From Comamonadaceae bacterium (GTDB lineage Bacteria > Pseudomonadota > Gammaproteobacteria > Burkholderiales > Burkholderiaceae_C), in NCBI GenBank assembly GCA_027488985.1, contig JAIYAR010000018.1, positions 1-64,000 on the forward strand: 64,000 bases of DNA, in the 5' to 3' direction. The notes under the pieces were generated by a model. That model made no database searches. It had not been told where the DNA came from and saw only the letters and a program-made list of their open reading frames with translations. Shown in pieces: positions 27,276 to 34,050 of this stretch; the stretch's first letter is position 1; each line of letters opens with the position of its first letter. Made by a program: the position numbers and the translations under genes.

Positions 27276-28451
27276 ATGAAACTGCGTACCGCCATCGCAC
27301 TGGGCACCCTGGCCCTGACCGCGACTTTTGCCAGCGCCCAACAAGGCGTGAGCAAAGACGAAATCCTGCTGGGCTCCATCCAGGACCTCTCCGGTCCTCT
27401 GGCTGGCTTCGGCAAACAATCCCGCGCCGGCATGCTGCTGGCCGTGGACGAAATCAATGAGCAAGGTGGCATCAACGGCCGCAAGCTCAAACTGCTGGTT
27501 GAAGACTCCGGCTACGACCCCAAGAAGGCCGTGCTCGCTGCCCAGAAGCTGGTCAACCAGGACAAAATTTTCATGATGGTCGGCCATATCGGCACCGCCC
27601 AAAACATGGCGGCCATGCCGGTGCAGTTTGAGAAGAACGTGATCAATTTCTTCCCGATCACCGCTGCCCGCGAAATGTATGAGCCCTTCCACAAGCTCAA
27701 GTACTCGTTTGCCGCACCGTACTACGACCAGATGCGACTGGCCGTGCCCAAGCTGGTGAAAGAAAAAGGCGCCAAAAAGGTCTGCACTTTGTACCAGGAT
27801 GACGACTTCGGTCTCGAAGTGCTCAAGGGTGGTGAAGACGGCTTGAAGACCATCGGCATGGAATTCGCCGAGAAGACCTCCTACAAGCGTGGAGCCACCG
27901 ACTTCTCGTCCCAGGTCTCAAAAATGCAGGCCAGCGGTTGCGACTTTGTGGTGCTGGGCACCATCATCCGCGAGACCATCGGCGCCATCGGCACCGCCCG
28001 CAAGTTGGGATACAACCCCACCTTCATCGGGTCGAGTGCTGCCTACACCGACCTGATCCACAAGATCGGCGGCAAAGCCATGGACGGGCTCTACGCCACC
28101 ATGACCGTGCAGAACCCCTACACCGATGAGCAGACGCCCGGCATCCGCTTCTGGGCCAACAAGTACAAGACCAAGTTCAATGAAGACCCCACCGTCTTCT
28201 CGGTCTACGGCTACATGATCATCAACACCTTTGCCTCAGCAGCCAACAAGGCCGGCAAGAACCTGACCACGGATTCGTACATCAAGGTCATGGACAGCAT
28301 GACCATTCCGGCAGACATGTTCGGTGCACCGGTCCAAACCTTCACCGCCACCAAGCGTCTGGGCAGCGGCGCATCCCGCCTGTCCCAGATTACCGATGGC
28401 AAGTGGAAGGTCATGTCTGAGTACGTGAGCGACGCGCCTGCGAAAAAGTAA
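27276..28451 (+). CDS. livK: Periplasmic binding protein of the liv-type transporter
   Basis: A 391-residue type I periplasmic binding protein with a Sec signal peptide ending ATFASAQQG (cleavage about residue 21-22). ILLGSIQDLSGPLAGFGKQSRAGMLLAVDEINEQGGINGRKL is the usual start of Leu/Ile/Val-type receptors, and LVEDSGYDPKKAV is the next conserved block. The true ligand is unknown; an organic acid is likely given the linked acyl-CoA synthetase. A GAGGAGA ribosome site lies upstream. Last gene of the operon, ending at a strong terminator. Confidence 0.92.
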   Translation: MKLRTAIALGTLALTATFASAQQGVSKDEILLGSIQDLSGPLAGFGKQSRAGMLLAVDEINEQGGINGRKLKLLVEDSGYDPKKAVLAAQKLVNQDKIFMMVGHIGTAQNMAAMPVQFEKNVINFFPITAAREMYEPFHKLKYSFAAPYYDQMRLAVPKLVKEKGAKKVCTLYQDDDFGLEVLKGGEDGLKTIGMEFAEKTSYKRGATDFSSQVSKMQASGCDFVVLGTIIRETIGAIGTARKLGYNPTFIGSSAAYTDLIHKIGGKAMDGLYATMTVQNPYTDEQTPGIRFWANKYKTKFNEDPTVFSVYGYMIINTFASAANKAGKNLTTDSYIKVMDSMTIPADMFGAPVQTFTATKRLGSGASRLSQITDGKWKVMSEYVSDAPAKK

Positions 28452-28465
28452 GCAACGTCAGCTAC

Positions 28466-28503
28466 CCATGGAAAAGGCCACCTTCGGGTGGCCTTTTCCA
28501 TGG
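28466..28503 (+). terminator. Operon terminator with TTCG loop
   Basis: A perfect 17-bp inverted repeat, 28466-28482 with 28487-28503, is closed by a TTCG tetraloop. The centre reads GGCCACC-TTCG-GGTGGCC flanked by AAAA/TTTT. It marks the end of the liv operon and the left edge of the accessory patch. Confidence 0.9.
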
Positions 28504-28639
28504 CGGATTGGATTTCGCAGAATTGTTGATGCGACAAGAACAGAAACCCAAACGTGTTTCAGGCTTCCAGATGTTTGTGGGGCAGCTTCAGGCTGATTGC
28601 GGTCTTTCGCAGTGCTCTAAAGCAGTCGTCAACGTTTGA

Positions 28640-29111
28640 GTTAGGCCACGCGCGAGGCAGACTCACGAATGGCAGCCTGAAGCTCATTGATGGCTACTTC
28701 GACTGCTGCGCCGTCAGCCCGAAAGTCCTCTAGTTTGTGCATCAGGCCTCCGATTGAGGAGGGAGAGAAAGACCAGCCTTCGACACTCGACCAACCTTGA
28801 ACGACCGAATACCCGTTCGACGTGGCTGTGCAGCGCAACCAGCCCGTACATTGGTCTGAGAAATCAAATGGCAGATTGGCAGTCTCGCCGACTTGGAGGC
28901 TACAGACTGCCTCAAGCCACTGCTCGTGAAGCCGCAAAAGAACTGCTCGGATTTTTCGTTCGTCTTCGATATCTGGAAGAAGCTCGCTGTCGATTGCAAA
29001 GTAGTACGAGTCGCATATCCACTTTTGCTCGGCAAAGCGCAGCACGATGTCTTGGTGCCCGGTCTTGTTGTCGTGGAAGGTAAGGCTGAAATCAACTTTG
29101 TGCGGCCTAAC
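28640..29111 (-). repeat. Inverted heptamers bracketing a possible gene cassette
   Basis: GTTAGGC at 28640-28646 and GCCTAAC at 29105-29111 (plus-strand view) are perfect complements; with one further base each (GTTAGGCC/GGCCTAAC) they remain complementary. On the minus strand the left one fits the attC R'' consensus RYYYAAC and the right one R' GTTRRRY. A full folded attC site was not found at either end, so this is only partial support for a cassette. Confidence 0.4.
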
Positions 29112-29147
29112 GAATAATGTATTGAAGAGTAATCGACATCGTATCAA
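28641..29147 (-). CDS. Hypothetical protein, cassette-like
   Basis: Up to 168 residues; not recognised. Mixed alpha/beta composition with KTGHQDIVLRFAEQKWICDSYYFAI near the start and an Ala-rich helix at the end (EVAINELQAAIRESASRVA). The frame opens at a TTG (29147), but that start lies before a GTTAGGC heptamer (29111-29105). The real start may be later, and none is convincing. The stop codon TAA lies within GCCTAAC at 28646-28640, as commonly seen where a cassette gene runs into its attC site. No signal peptide or membrane segment. Confidence 0.5.
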   Translation of the reverse strand: MIRCRLLFNTLFVRPHKVDFSLTFHDNKTGHQDIVLRFAEQKWICDSYYFAIDSELLPDIEDERKIRAVLLRLHEQWLEAVCSLQVGETANLPFDFSDQCTGWLRCTATSNGYSVVQGWSSVEGWSFSPSSIGGLMHKLEDFRADGAAVEVAINELQAAIRESASRVA

Positions 29148-29219
29148 ACGGAACCTTGCCGGGGGAGGACCGTTTCCGCCGCGAAGCCGAGGCGTCTACA
29201 GACTGGTTGCGGACATTGG

Positions 29220-29507
29220 CTACTTGCAAAACACGAACACGCGCGAACTATCTGTAGTCAGTCGAGCGCCATCAACTACCTGCAACTTGCCGCGTTGTAC
29301 GAGTGAATACAAATCCCTTTGTTGTGGTCCGTAAAGTGCCTGACCCATCAAAGATTTACCGAACTCATATAGCGCCTCTCGACTGGAAAATTCGAGATAA
29401 ACGTCTCTATTAGTGTCATCAACGCGGAAGCGGACATTGTGTGCCTCAGAATTGGCAACAACATCTGACACTTCATCATCGGGGCCAATTTGGAGTTCAG
29501 ATTTCAT
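29220..29507 (-). CDS. Small hypothetical protein
   Basis: A 95-residue acidic protein that I do not recognise. It begins MKSELQIGPDDEVSDVVANSE and ends VDGARLTTDSSRVFVFCK, with predicted strands around VRFRVDD and VYLEFSS and a helix REALYEFGKSLMGQALY. No membrane segment. ATG 29507 is the only clear start. Same strand and similar spacing as its two unrecognised neighbours, each separated by repeat-like spacers. Real expression is plausible but unproven. Confidence 0.5.
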   Translation of the reverse strand: MKSELQIGPDDEVSDVVANSEAHNVRFRVDDTNRDVYLEFSSREALYEFGKSLMGQALYGPQQRDLYSLVQRGKLQVVDGARLTTDSSRVFVFCK

Positions 29508-29555
29508 ACTAGAAGCTACTGGGTAGATGAGTTATTTGTGTCTGCCTTGATGGCG

Positions 29556-29640
29556 GTAGCTGAGGCGCCTACAGACTGTAAGCCGTATTTGCCACCGCCG
29601 CAAAGCAGACACTCCGATGTCACGTTGGCGTTCGCTATCA
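29556..29640 (-). repeat. Spacer motif of the accessory patch
   Basis: On the minus strand this spacer reads GCGAACGCC...GTGTCTGCTTTGCGGCGG...CAGTCTGTAGGCGCCTC. Its parts recur: GTCTGCTTTGCAGCGG near 30550, GCTTCGCGGCGG near 29180, and CAGTCTGTAGACGCCTC near 29200. It lies between two unrecognised ORFs. The family is defined only by comparison within this window. Confidence 0.4.
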
Positions 29641-29717
29641 CCCGGCCGCTGGTTGATCATTACATTCAAAACACGCGCCATCTCCGGCTCCACTGACACC
29701 GTGTTCTTGTCCGATGT

Positions 29718-30320
29718 TTAGTCTGTAGTGGACGCTCCAACCCACCAACCACGCCCATCGTCGGAAACCAAGGTCCAAAGAAATGCCCCCCACCATTCGT
29801 TGCCGGCATCAAAATAGTTGGACCAGCTTGTTGACCATTTGCGTATTGAAAAGTGGGTGAGATCGCCGAACAATCTCGCCAACGAATCTGAGCAAATCGC
29901 CTGGCTCTCAGCATCATTCGCGCTACGAATGCCATATGGCGGATCGGTAAAAGCATGCGTGTACTCGCTGACGAATTCATCGACAGCGATAAGCGAAGAT
30001 GTTGCGTTGTCGATTTCGTACGTGAGGTAAAACCGGTCCGCTCGTCCAAGTTTGCTTGGGTCGACAGCATTCTTGAATCGACCTGGATTAGCAAGCACAT
30101 CTCGCTTCAGATCGGCAAAGTACCCCTCATTTCGCTTGGAGCGCTCTTCCATGCCACTTCGGGCGAGTTGCTTGTGGATAGTCTCCGAGTCCGCATTCAT
30201 GAGCGGCACTGCGAAGTGAAAGCACTCGACGATAACATTAAGGCGTTCGCCGAGATCTAAAAGATAAGCGCCGTGCTCCCCAGTTCCGAAAGAGTCAGAA
30301 ATTAGTTTGAACTCATCCAT
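29718..30320 (-). CDS. Hypothetical protein
   Basis: A 200-residue soluble protein, not recognised. It starts MDEFKLISDSFGTGEHGAYLLDLGERLNVIVECFHFAVPLMNADSE and has a Trp-rich C-terminal third (RKWSTSWSNYFDAGNEWWGAFLWTLVSDDGRGWWVGAST), which suggests a compact beta domain. ATG 30320 is the natural start. No motif for catalysis or DNA binding was visible. Base composition is AT-richer than the flanking metabolic genes. Third ORF of the accessory patch. Confidence 0.55.
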   Translation of the reverse strand: MDEFKLISDSFGTGEHGAYLLDLGERLNVIVECFHFAVPLMNADSETIHKQLARSGMEERSKRNEGYFADLKRDVLANPGRFKNAVDPSKLGRADRFYLTYEIDNATSSLIAVDEFVSEYTHAFTDPPYGIRSANDAESQAICSDSLARLFGDLTHFSIRKWSTSWSNYFDAGNEWWGAFLWTLVSDDGRGWWVGASTTD

Positions 30321-30716
30321 AGTCGGCCGAATGTCTATTCATGCATAGCGCACTTCATCAGGATGACATGGCAGTTGGTTCGATAACGTTGCATCACAAT
30401 TTGGGAATTCATAGTGTGAATCAACCGGCTACAGCAATGGGCTAGGTAGATATTCAGACCGATGGAAAACGACAATATCGTCAAGTAGCTTATCTGAGAT
30501 TGGCTTGCCTCCGCTCGATCTGAACGGCCAATCCAAACGACCGCTTCCGCTGCAAAGCAGACGTTCGCTTCACACAGACCTCAAATCGTAAAGCCAGATC
30601 CAAGCTACTTGCGCAACCAATGAAACAAACAAGCGTCACATCTGGCGTACTTCTTGGTCATTTATGCCCCTAGCACGCATAGAATATGCGGGAGCAGCTC
30701 CTAAAAATATAGCAAA
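30321..30716. other. 396-bp gene-free stretch
   Basis: No convincing coding frame. It holds a spacer motif at about 30538-30575 (minus strand GAACGTCTGCTTTGCAGCGG followed by AAGCGGTCGTT) related to those at 29.2 and 29.6 kb, and repeat copy D at its right end. The rest shows nothing I recognise and is AT-rich. It forms the right boundary between the accessory patch and the fatty-acid genes. Confidence 0.6.
30670..30713 (-). repeat. Palindromic repeat, copy D (intergenic)
   Basis: Minus-oriented copy: CTAGCACGCATAGAATATGC, then GGGAGCAGCTCCTAAAAATA, then TAGC. It lies 3 bp beyond the stop codon of the PaaI-type thioesterase gene, the same position relative to a 3' end as copy C. Confidence 0.65.
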
Positions 30717-31214
30717 TCAGGAGACGATGTAAGCCGCAGACCCGGTGGACAGCAGCTTGCCATCCGCGCCCAGAAACTCCATGCGGGTAGACGCCACGCG
30801 TGAGCCCAGGCGCATCACCTCGGCGTGCAGCTCGAACTGCTCGCCAATGCCGGGGCGCAGGTAGTCAATTCGCAAATCGATGGTGCCCAGTTTGGCAAAG
30901 CGGTGCAGGCGCTGCGGAGGCGCTTCGTCCATGTGGCGAGCGCCTATGGCGGCCATCACCGCCAGGCCACCCATGGCATCCAGCCCTGCGCTGATCACGC
31001 CGCCGTGTATGCGGTTATAGGCATAGTGCCCCACCAGCTCCGGGCGCATGACAATGCGGGCCTTCACTTTGTCGGGGGCGATAGAGGTGATCTTCAAGCC
31101 CAGCATCTGGTTGAAGACGATGCTCACTTCAAAGATGCGAGTCAGGCCTTCGATGAACTCCGGCTCAAAAACGATGGGGGCTGCGACGGACTCTGCATGG
31201 GGGGTTTTAGACAT
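30717..31214 (-). CDS. PaaI-family hotdog thioesterase
   Basis: A 165-residue hotdog-fold acyl-CoA thioesterase. The catalytic helix motif is IHGGVISAGLDAMGGLAVMA (HGG-x-x-x-x-x-x-D pattern), and the second half ends STGSAAYIVS. The family cleaves aryl or medium-chain acyl-CoA. It lies 9 bp after the acyl-CoA dehydrogenase gene and closes the TetR-SDR-ACAD-thioesterase unit, so it probably releases CoA from a product or dead-end intermediate of that pathway. Confidence 0.85.
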   Translation of the reverse strand: MSKTPHAESVAAPIVFEPEFIEGLTRIFEVSIVFNQMLGLKITSIAPDKVKARIVMRPELVGHYAYNRIHGGVISAGLDAMGGLAVMAAIGARHMDEAPPQRLHRFAKLGTIDLRIDYLRPGIGEQFELHAEVMRLGSRVASTRMEFLGADGKLLSTGSAAYIVS

Positions 31215-31223
31215 GCCGCATTC

Positions 31224-32426
31224 TCACAGGCCGAGCTGACGGCTTGCCAACTCTTTCATGATTTCCTCAGCGCCGCCGCCGATCATCATCACCTTCACTT
31301 CACGGTAGATTCGCTCGCATGCCGTGCCCCGCATGAAGCCCATGCCACCCAAAATCTGCACGCCCTGGTCTGCGCAGAACTGCATGGTCTGGGTCGCGTG
31401 GTTCTTGAGCAGGCACACCTGCGCCACCCACTCTGCGCCCTTGGCAGACTTGTCGCCACGGTCACCGGCGTCCGCCCGCGCGGCCACCGCATGCAGCCAC
31501 GCTCGGGTGGACTCGATGCGCATCTTCATGTCCATGAACTTGTGGCGGATCACCTGGTGATCAATCAGCGCGGTGCCAAAGGTTTTGCGCTGCTGCGCCC
31601 AGCTCAAAGCTTCGTCGTAGCAGCACTCTGCAAAGCCTAGCGCCATGGCCGCCATGGACAGGCGCTCGCCGTTGAAGTTGGTCAGGATGATCTTGAAACC
31701 CGCCCCCTCCTCGCCCACGAGGTTGGTGGCCGGCACTCGCACGCCGTCAAAGCGCAGCTGGGCGGTGTCCGAGCAATGCCAACCCATTTTTTGGAGAGGA
31801 CTTCGCGACAAGCCGGGCGCATCGCCGGGCACCATGAGCATGGAGATGCCCATGGGGCCCTTGTTTTTGACGTCAGTGCGCACCGCCACCGTAATCCAGT
31901 CCGCGCGCATGCCGGAGGTGATGAAGGTTTTTTCACCATCCACCACATACTCGTTGCCCTCCAGGCGGGCTGTGGTTTTGAGTGCAGATACATCCGTGCC
32001 ACCACCAGGCTCGGTAATAGCCAGTGCGGCAATCTTGCGGCCGGCCAGCACATCGGGCACCACTTGCTGCTGCAAAGCCGCAGAGCCATGGCGCAGCACC
32101 GGTGGCAAGCCGATGTTGTGGCTGAACAGGCTGGCCATGAGGCCGCCACTGCCCCCGCTGCGGGCGAGCGCAATAGTGAGCGCGTTGCGCAGTGCCCACG
32201 GCGCCGGTGTGCCGCCAAAACGCTCGGGGTAACCCAGCCCCAGCCACCCGAGATCGGCAGCGCGCTGGTACAGGCTGCGGGGGAACTCGCCTGCCTCTTC
32301 CCAGTCCGCCAGATGCGGGGCCACCTCAGTCTGGATGAAGCGGCGCGCTGCATCCTCCACGGCAGCCACGTCCTCCGGGCCGAAGTCATGGATCAACTCT
32401 TGCGCCGACTCAGCGAGGGCGCTCAT
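31224..32426 (-). CDS. Acyl-CoA dehydrogenase
   Basis: A 400-residue FAD enzyme catalysing alpha,beta-desaturation of an acyl-CoA. It shows AITEPGGGTDVSALKTTA (flavin/substrate loop), DGEKTFITSG and a C-terminal QILGGMGFMRGTACERIYRE. The usual Glu in the C-terminal YEGT motif is replaced (MIGGGAEE). A Glu is instead present at residue 254 in NGERLSMAA, the site used by isovaleryl- and long-chain-type enzymes. ATG 32426 overlaps the SDR stop codon (ATGA). The substrate may be branched or long; not determinable. Confidence 0.92.
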   Translation of the reverse strand: MSALAESAQELIHDFGPEDVAAVEDAARRFIQTEVAPHLADWEEAGEFPRSLYQRAADLGWLGLGYPERFGGTPAPWALRNALTIALARSGGSGGLMASLFSHNIGLPPVLRHGSAALQQQVVPDVLAGRKIAALAITEPGGGTDVSALKTTARLEGNEYVVDGEKTFITSGMRADWITVAVRTDVKNKGPMGISMLMVPGDAPGLSRSPLQKMGWHCSDTAQLRFDGVRVPATNLVGEEGAGFKIILTNFNGERLSMAAMALGFAECCYDEALSWAQQRKTFGTALIDHQVIRHKFMDMKMRIESTRAWLHAVAARADAGDRGDKSAKGAEWVAQVCLLKNHATQTMQFCADQGVQILGGMGFMRGTACERIYREVKVMMIGGGAEEIMKELASRQLGL

Positions 32427-33307
32427 GACTGAAACACCTTGGGCGTGCTGGCGCGGTGAAAGCCGTTGAAGGGCTTGATGGCATCGCGCGCTTGCGCTTT
32501 TTCGTCCGCCACGCGCATGGGCCAGCCCATGCGCACCTGGGGCCGCGCACCGTCAATGCGCAGCGTGGTGCCGCTGATGAACGCCGCTGCAGGGCTTAGC
32601 AAAAACACAATGCCGGCAGAGGTTTCGGCCTCGGTGCCAAAGCGGCCCAGGGGCACGGTCTTGGCCATTTCGCGCAACATGGGGCCCATTTCGGGCGGAT
32701 AGTGGTCCATGCCGCTGGAGGCGATGTAGCCCGGCGCAACAGCGTTCACCCGCACCCCACGGCCTGCCCACTCGGTGGCTGCAGTCTCGGTAAAGCTCAC
32801 CATGCCGGCGCGCGCAGCACCACTGTGCCCCATGCCGGGCATGGAGCCCCACATGTCGGCCACGATGTTGACGATGGCGCCGCCATGCTTGCTCATGCTC
32901 TGGCTGAAGCACTCGCGCGCCATCAAAAAGCCGCCGGTCAGGTTGGTGTTGATGACCGCCTCCCAGCCCTTGGCGCTGATGGCTTCCAGCGGCGTCATGT
33001 ACTGGCCCCCGGCGTTGTTCACCAGGCCGTCAATGCGGCCGTGCTGCGCCACGATGGCAGCGACACAAGCCTTCACGGCGTCTTCATTGCGGATGTCGCA
33101 CACATGCTGGCTGACTTTTCCGCCGTCCTCGGTGATCTCAGTGGCCGCTTTTTCCAGCTTCTCGGGCTTGCGGCCTATGAGCGCCACGGTGGCGCCCAAG
33201 GCCGCCAGTTCATGGGCTGTGCAGCGGCCAATGCCGGAGCCGCCTCCGGTAATCACCACCACTTTGCCGGCGAACAAGCCGGGCGCGAAGACTGAACCGT
33301 AAAGCAT
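32423..33307 (-). CDS. SDR-family oxidoreductase, DECR/PECR-like
   Basis: A 294-residue short-chain dehydrogenase fold. The cofactor loop is VVITGGGSGIGR, NNAGG is present, and GYIASSGMD follows the active-site region. The usual YxxxK is replaced by SGAAR (in GHSGAARAGM), so Tyr becomes Ser and Lys becomes Arg. Dienoyl/enoyl-CoA reductase-like SDRs vary at this site, which fits a role on acyl-CoA. ATG 33307 shares one base with the TetR stop codon (TGATG). Part of a tight TetR-SDR-ACAD unit. The C-terminal 40 residues extend beyond the core. Confidence 0.85.
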   Translation of the reverse strand: MLYGSVFAPGLFAGKVVVITGGGSGIGRCTAHELAALGATVALIGRKPEKLEKAATEITEDGGKVSQHVCDIRNEDAVKACVAAIVAQHGRIDGLVNNAGGQYMTPLEAISAKGWEAVINTNLTGGFLMARECFSQSMSKHGGAIVNIVADMWGSMPGMGHSGAARAGMVSFTETAATEWAGRGVRVNAVAPGYIASSGMDHYPPEMGPMLREMAKTVPLGRFGTEAETSAGIVFLLSPAAAFISGTTLRIDGARPQVRMGWPMRVADEKAQARDAIKPFNGFHRASTPKVFQS

Positions 33308-33987
33308 CACACCTCCTGAATGAACATGGCCACGGCGTGTTCGCCGAGCGCTTCTACCGTGGCCCCTTTAGCGGGGTCGAACCATTGCACCGACCAGTTG
33401 AGCGCGCCCAGAATCAGCAGGCGCGCAACACCCACCGGTGCTTTGAGCTGGCCACCGTCCTGCAGGGCTTGCAACACCGGCACCCAGAGGGCCTCGTAGT
33501 CGGCAATCAGTTTGTGCAGCACCTTGCGCTGCGGGCGCTGCAAGGAGCGCCACTCATACAGCATGACCGGCACAAAGTCGTTTCCCGGACCGAGCAGCAC
33601 CTCAAAGTGCGCATGGACGAGGCGGCGTAGTTTGTCGGCCGAGCTCAGTGCGGCATAGGCGGCATCGCCCAGCACACGCTGCTGGTTGGCCAGCGCCGAA
33701 TACATGCCCGCCTCCATGACGGCGAACAGGAGCGCGTCTTTGCTTTTGAAGTGGTAGAAGGGCGAGCCGCTTTGCATGCCGGCCGCGTTGGCAATGTCGC
33801 GGGTGGTGGTCGCGGCGAACCCTTGGCGGCGGAAGAGCTGGGCTGCGGCCTTGAGCAACTCGTGTCGGCGGTTGCCGTCATCGCGCTCATCTTCGGTTTT
33901 GCGAGGACGGCCGCGCGGGCGCTTGGCCTCGGGCGGCGGAGTCTCGATCAGCAGGGTTTCGGCTTCAGCGGCGGTATAGGGCGTCAT
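33307..33987 (-). CDS. TetR-family transcriptional regulator
   Basis: A 226-residue regulator. A basic N-terminal tail (AKRPRGRPRKTEDE, AT-hook-like) precedes the helix-turn-helix LLKAAAQLFRRQGFAATTTRDIANAAGMQSGSPFYHFKSKDALL (about 45-88). The C-terminal ligand pocket is hydrophobic, suiting an acyl-CoA effector. First gene of the SDR-ACAD-thioesterase unit. A 30-bp palindrome 25 bp upstream is its likely own operator, so autorepression with induction by an acyl-CoA is inferred. Confidence 0.88.
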   Translation of the reverse strand: MTPYTAAEAETLLIETPPPEAKRPRGRPRKTEDERDDGNRRHELLKAAAQLFRRQGFAATTTRDIANAAGMQSGSPFYHFKSKDALLFAVMEAGMYSALANQQRVLGDAAYAALSSADKLRRLVHAHFEVLLGPGNDFVPVMLYEWRSLQRPQRKVLHKLIADYEALWVPVLQALQDGGQLKAPVGVARLLILGALNWSVQWFDPAKGATVEALGEHAVAMFIQEV

Positions 33988-34011
33988 GCCCGCACCTTAC
34001 CAAAGCCGAAT

Positions 34012-34041
34012 ATTTATAGCAAGCAAATGCTTGGCATAAAT
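34012..34041. promoter_or_regulatory. Candidate operator for the TetR at 33.3-34.0 kb
   Basis: The 13-bp arms ATTTATAGCAAGC and GCTTGGCATAAAT are inverted repeats with two mismatches around a central AAAT. The element lies 25 bp upstream of the TetR start codon, overlapping the expected promoter. Size and placement fit a TetR dimer site. Confidence 0.6.
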
Positions 34042-34050
34042 CTGATGGTG

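Noticed and set aside
28640..29111. A confirmed integron cassette
   Set aside because: Only heptamer matches are visible; no full attC fold or integrase gene was found, so it is kept as a hypothesis.
28754..29117. Plus-strand frames inside the unknown 168-residue ORF
   Set aside because: Shorter than the minus-strand ORF and without a ribosome site; the stop-in-GCCTAAC pattern favours the minus strand, although a plus-strand gene ending at 29117 cannot be fully excluded.
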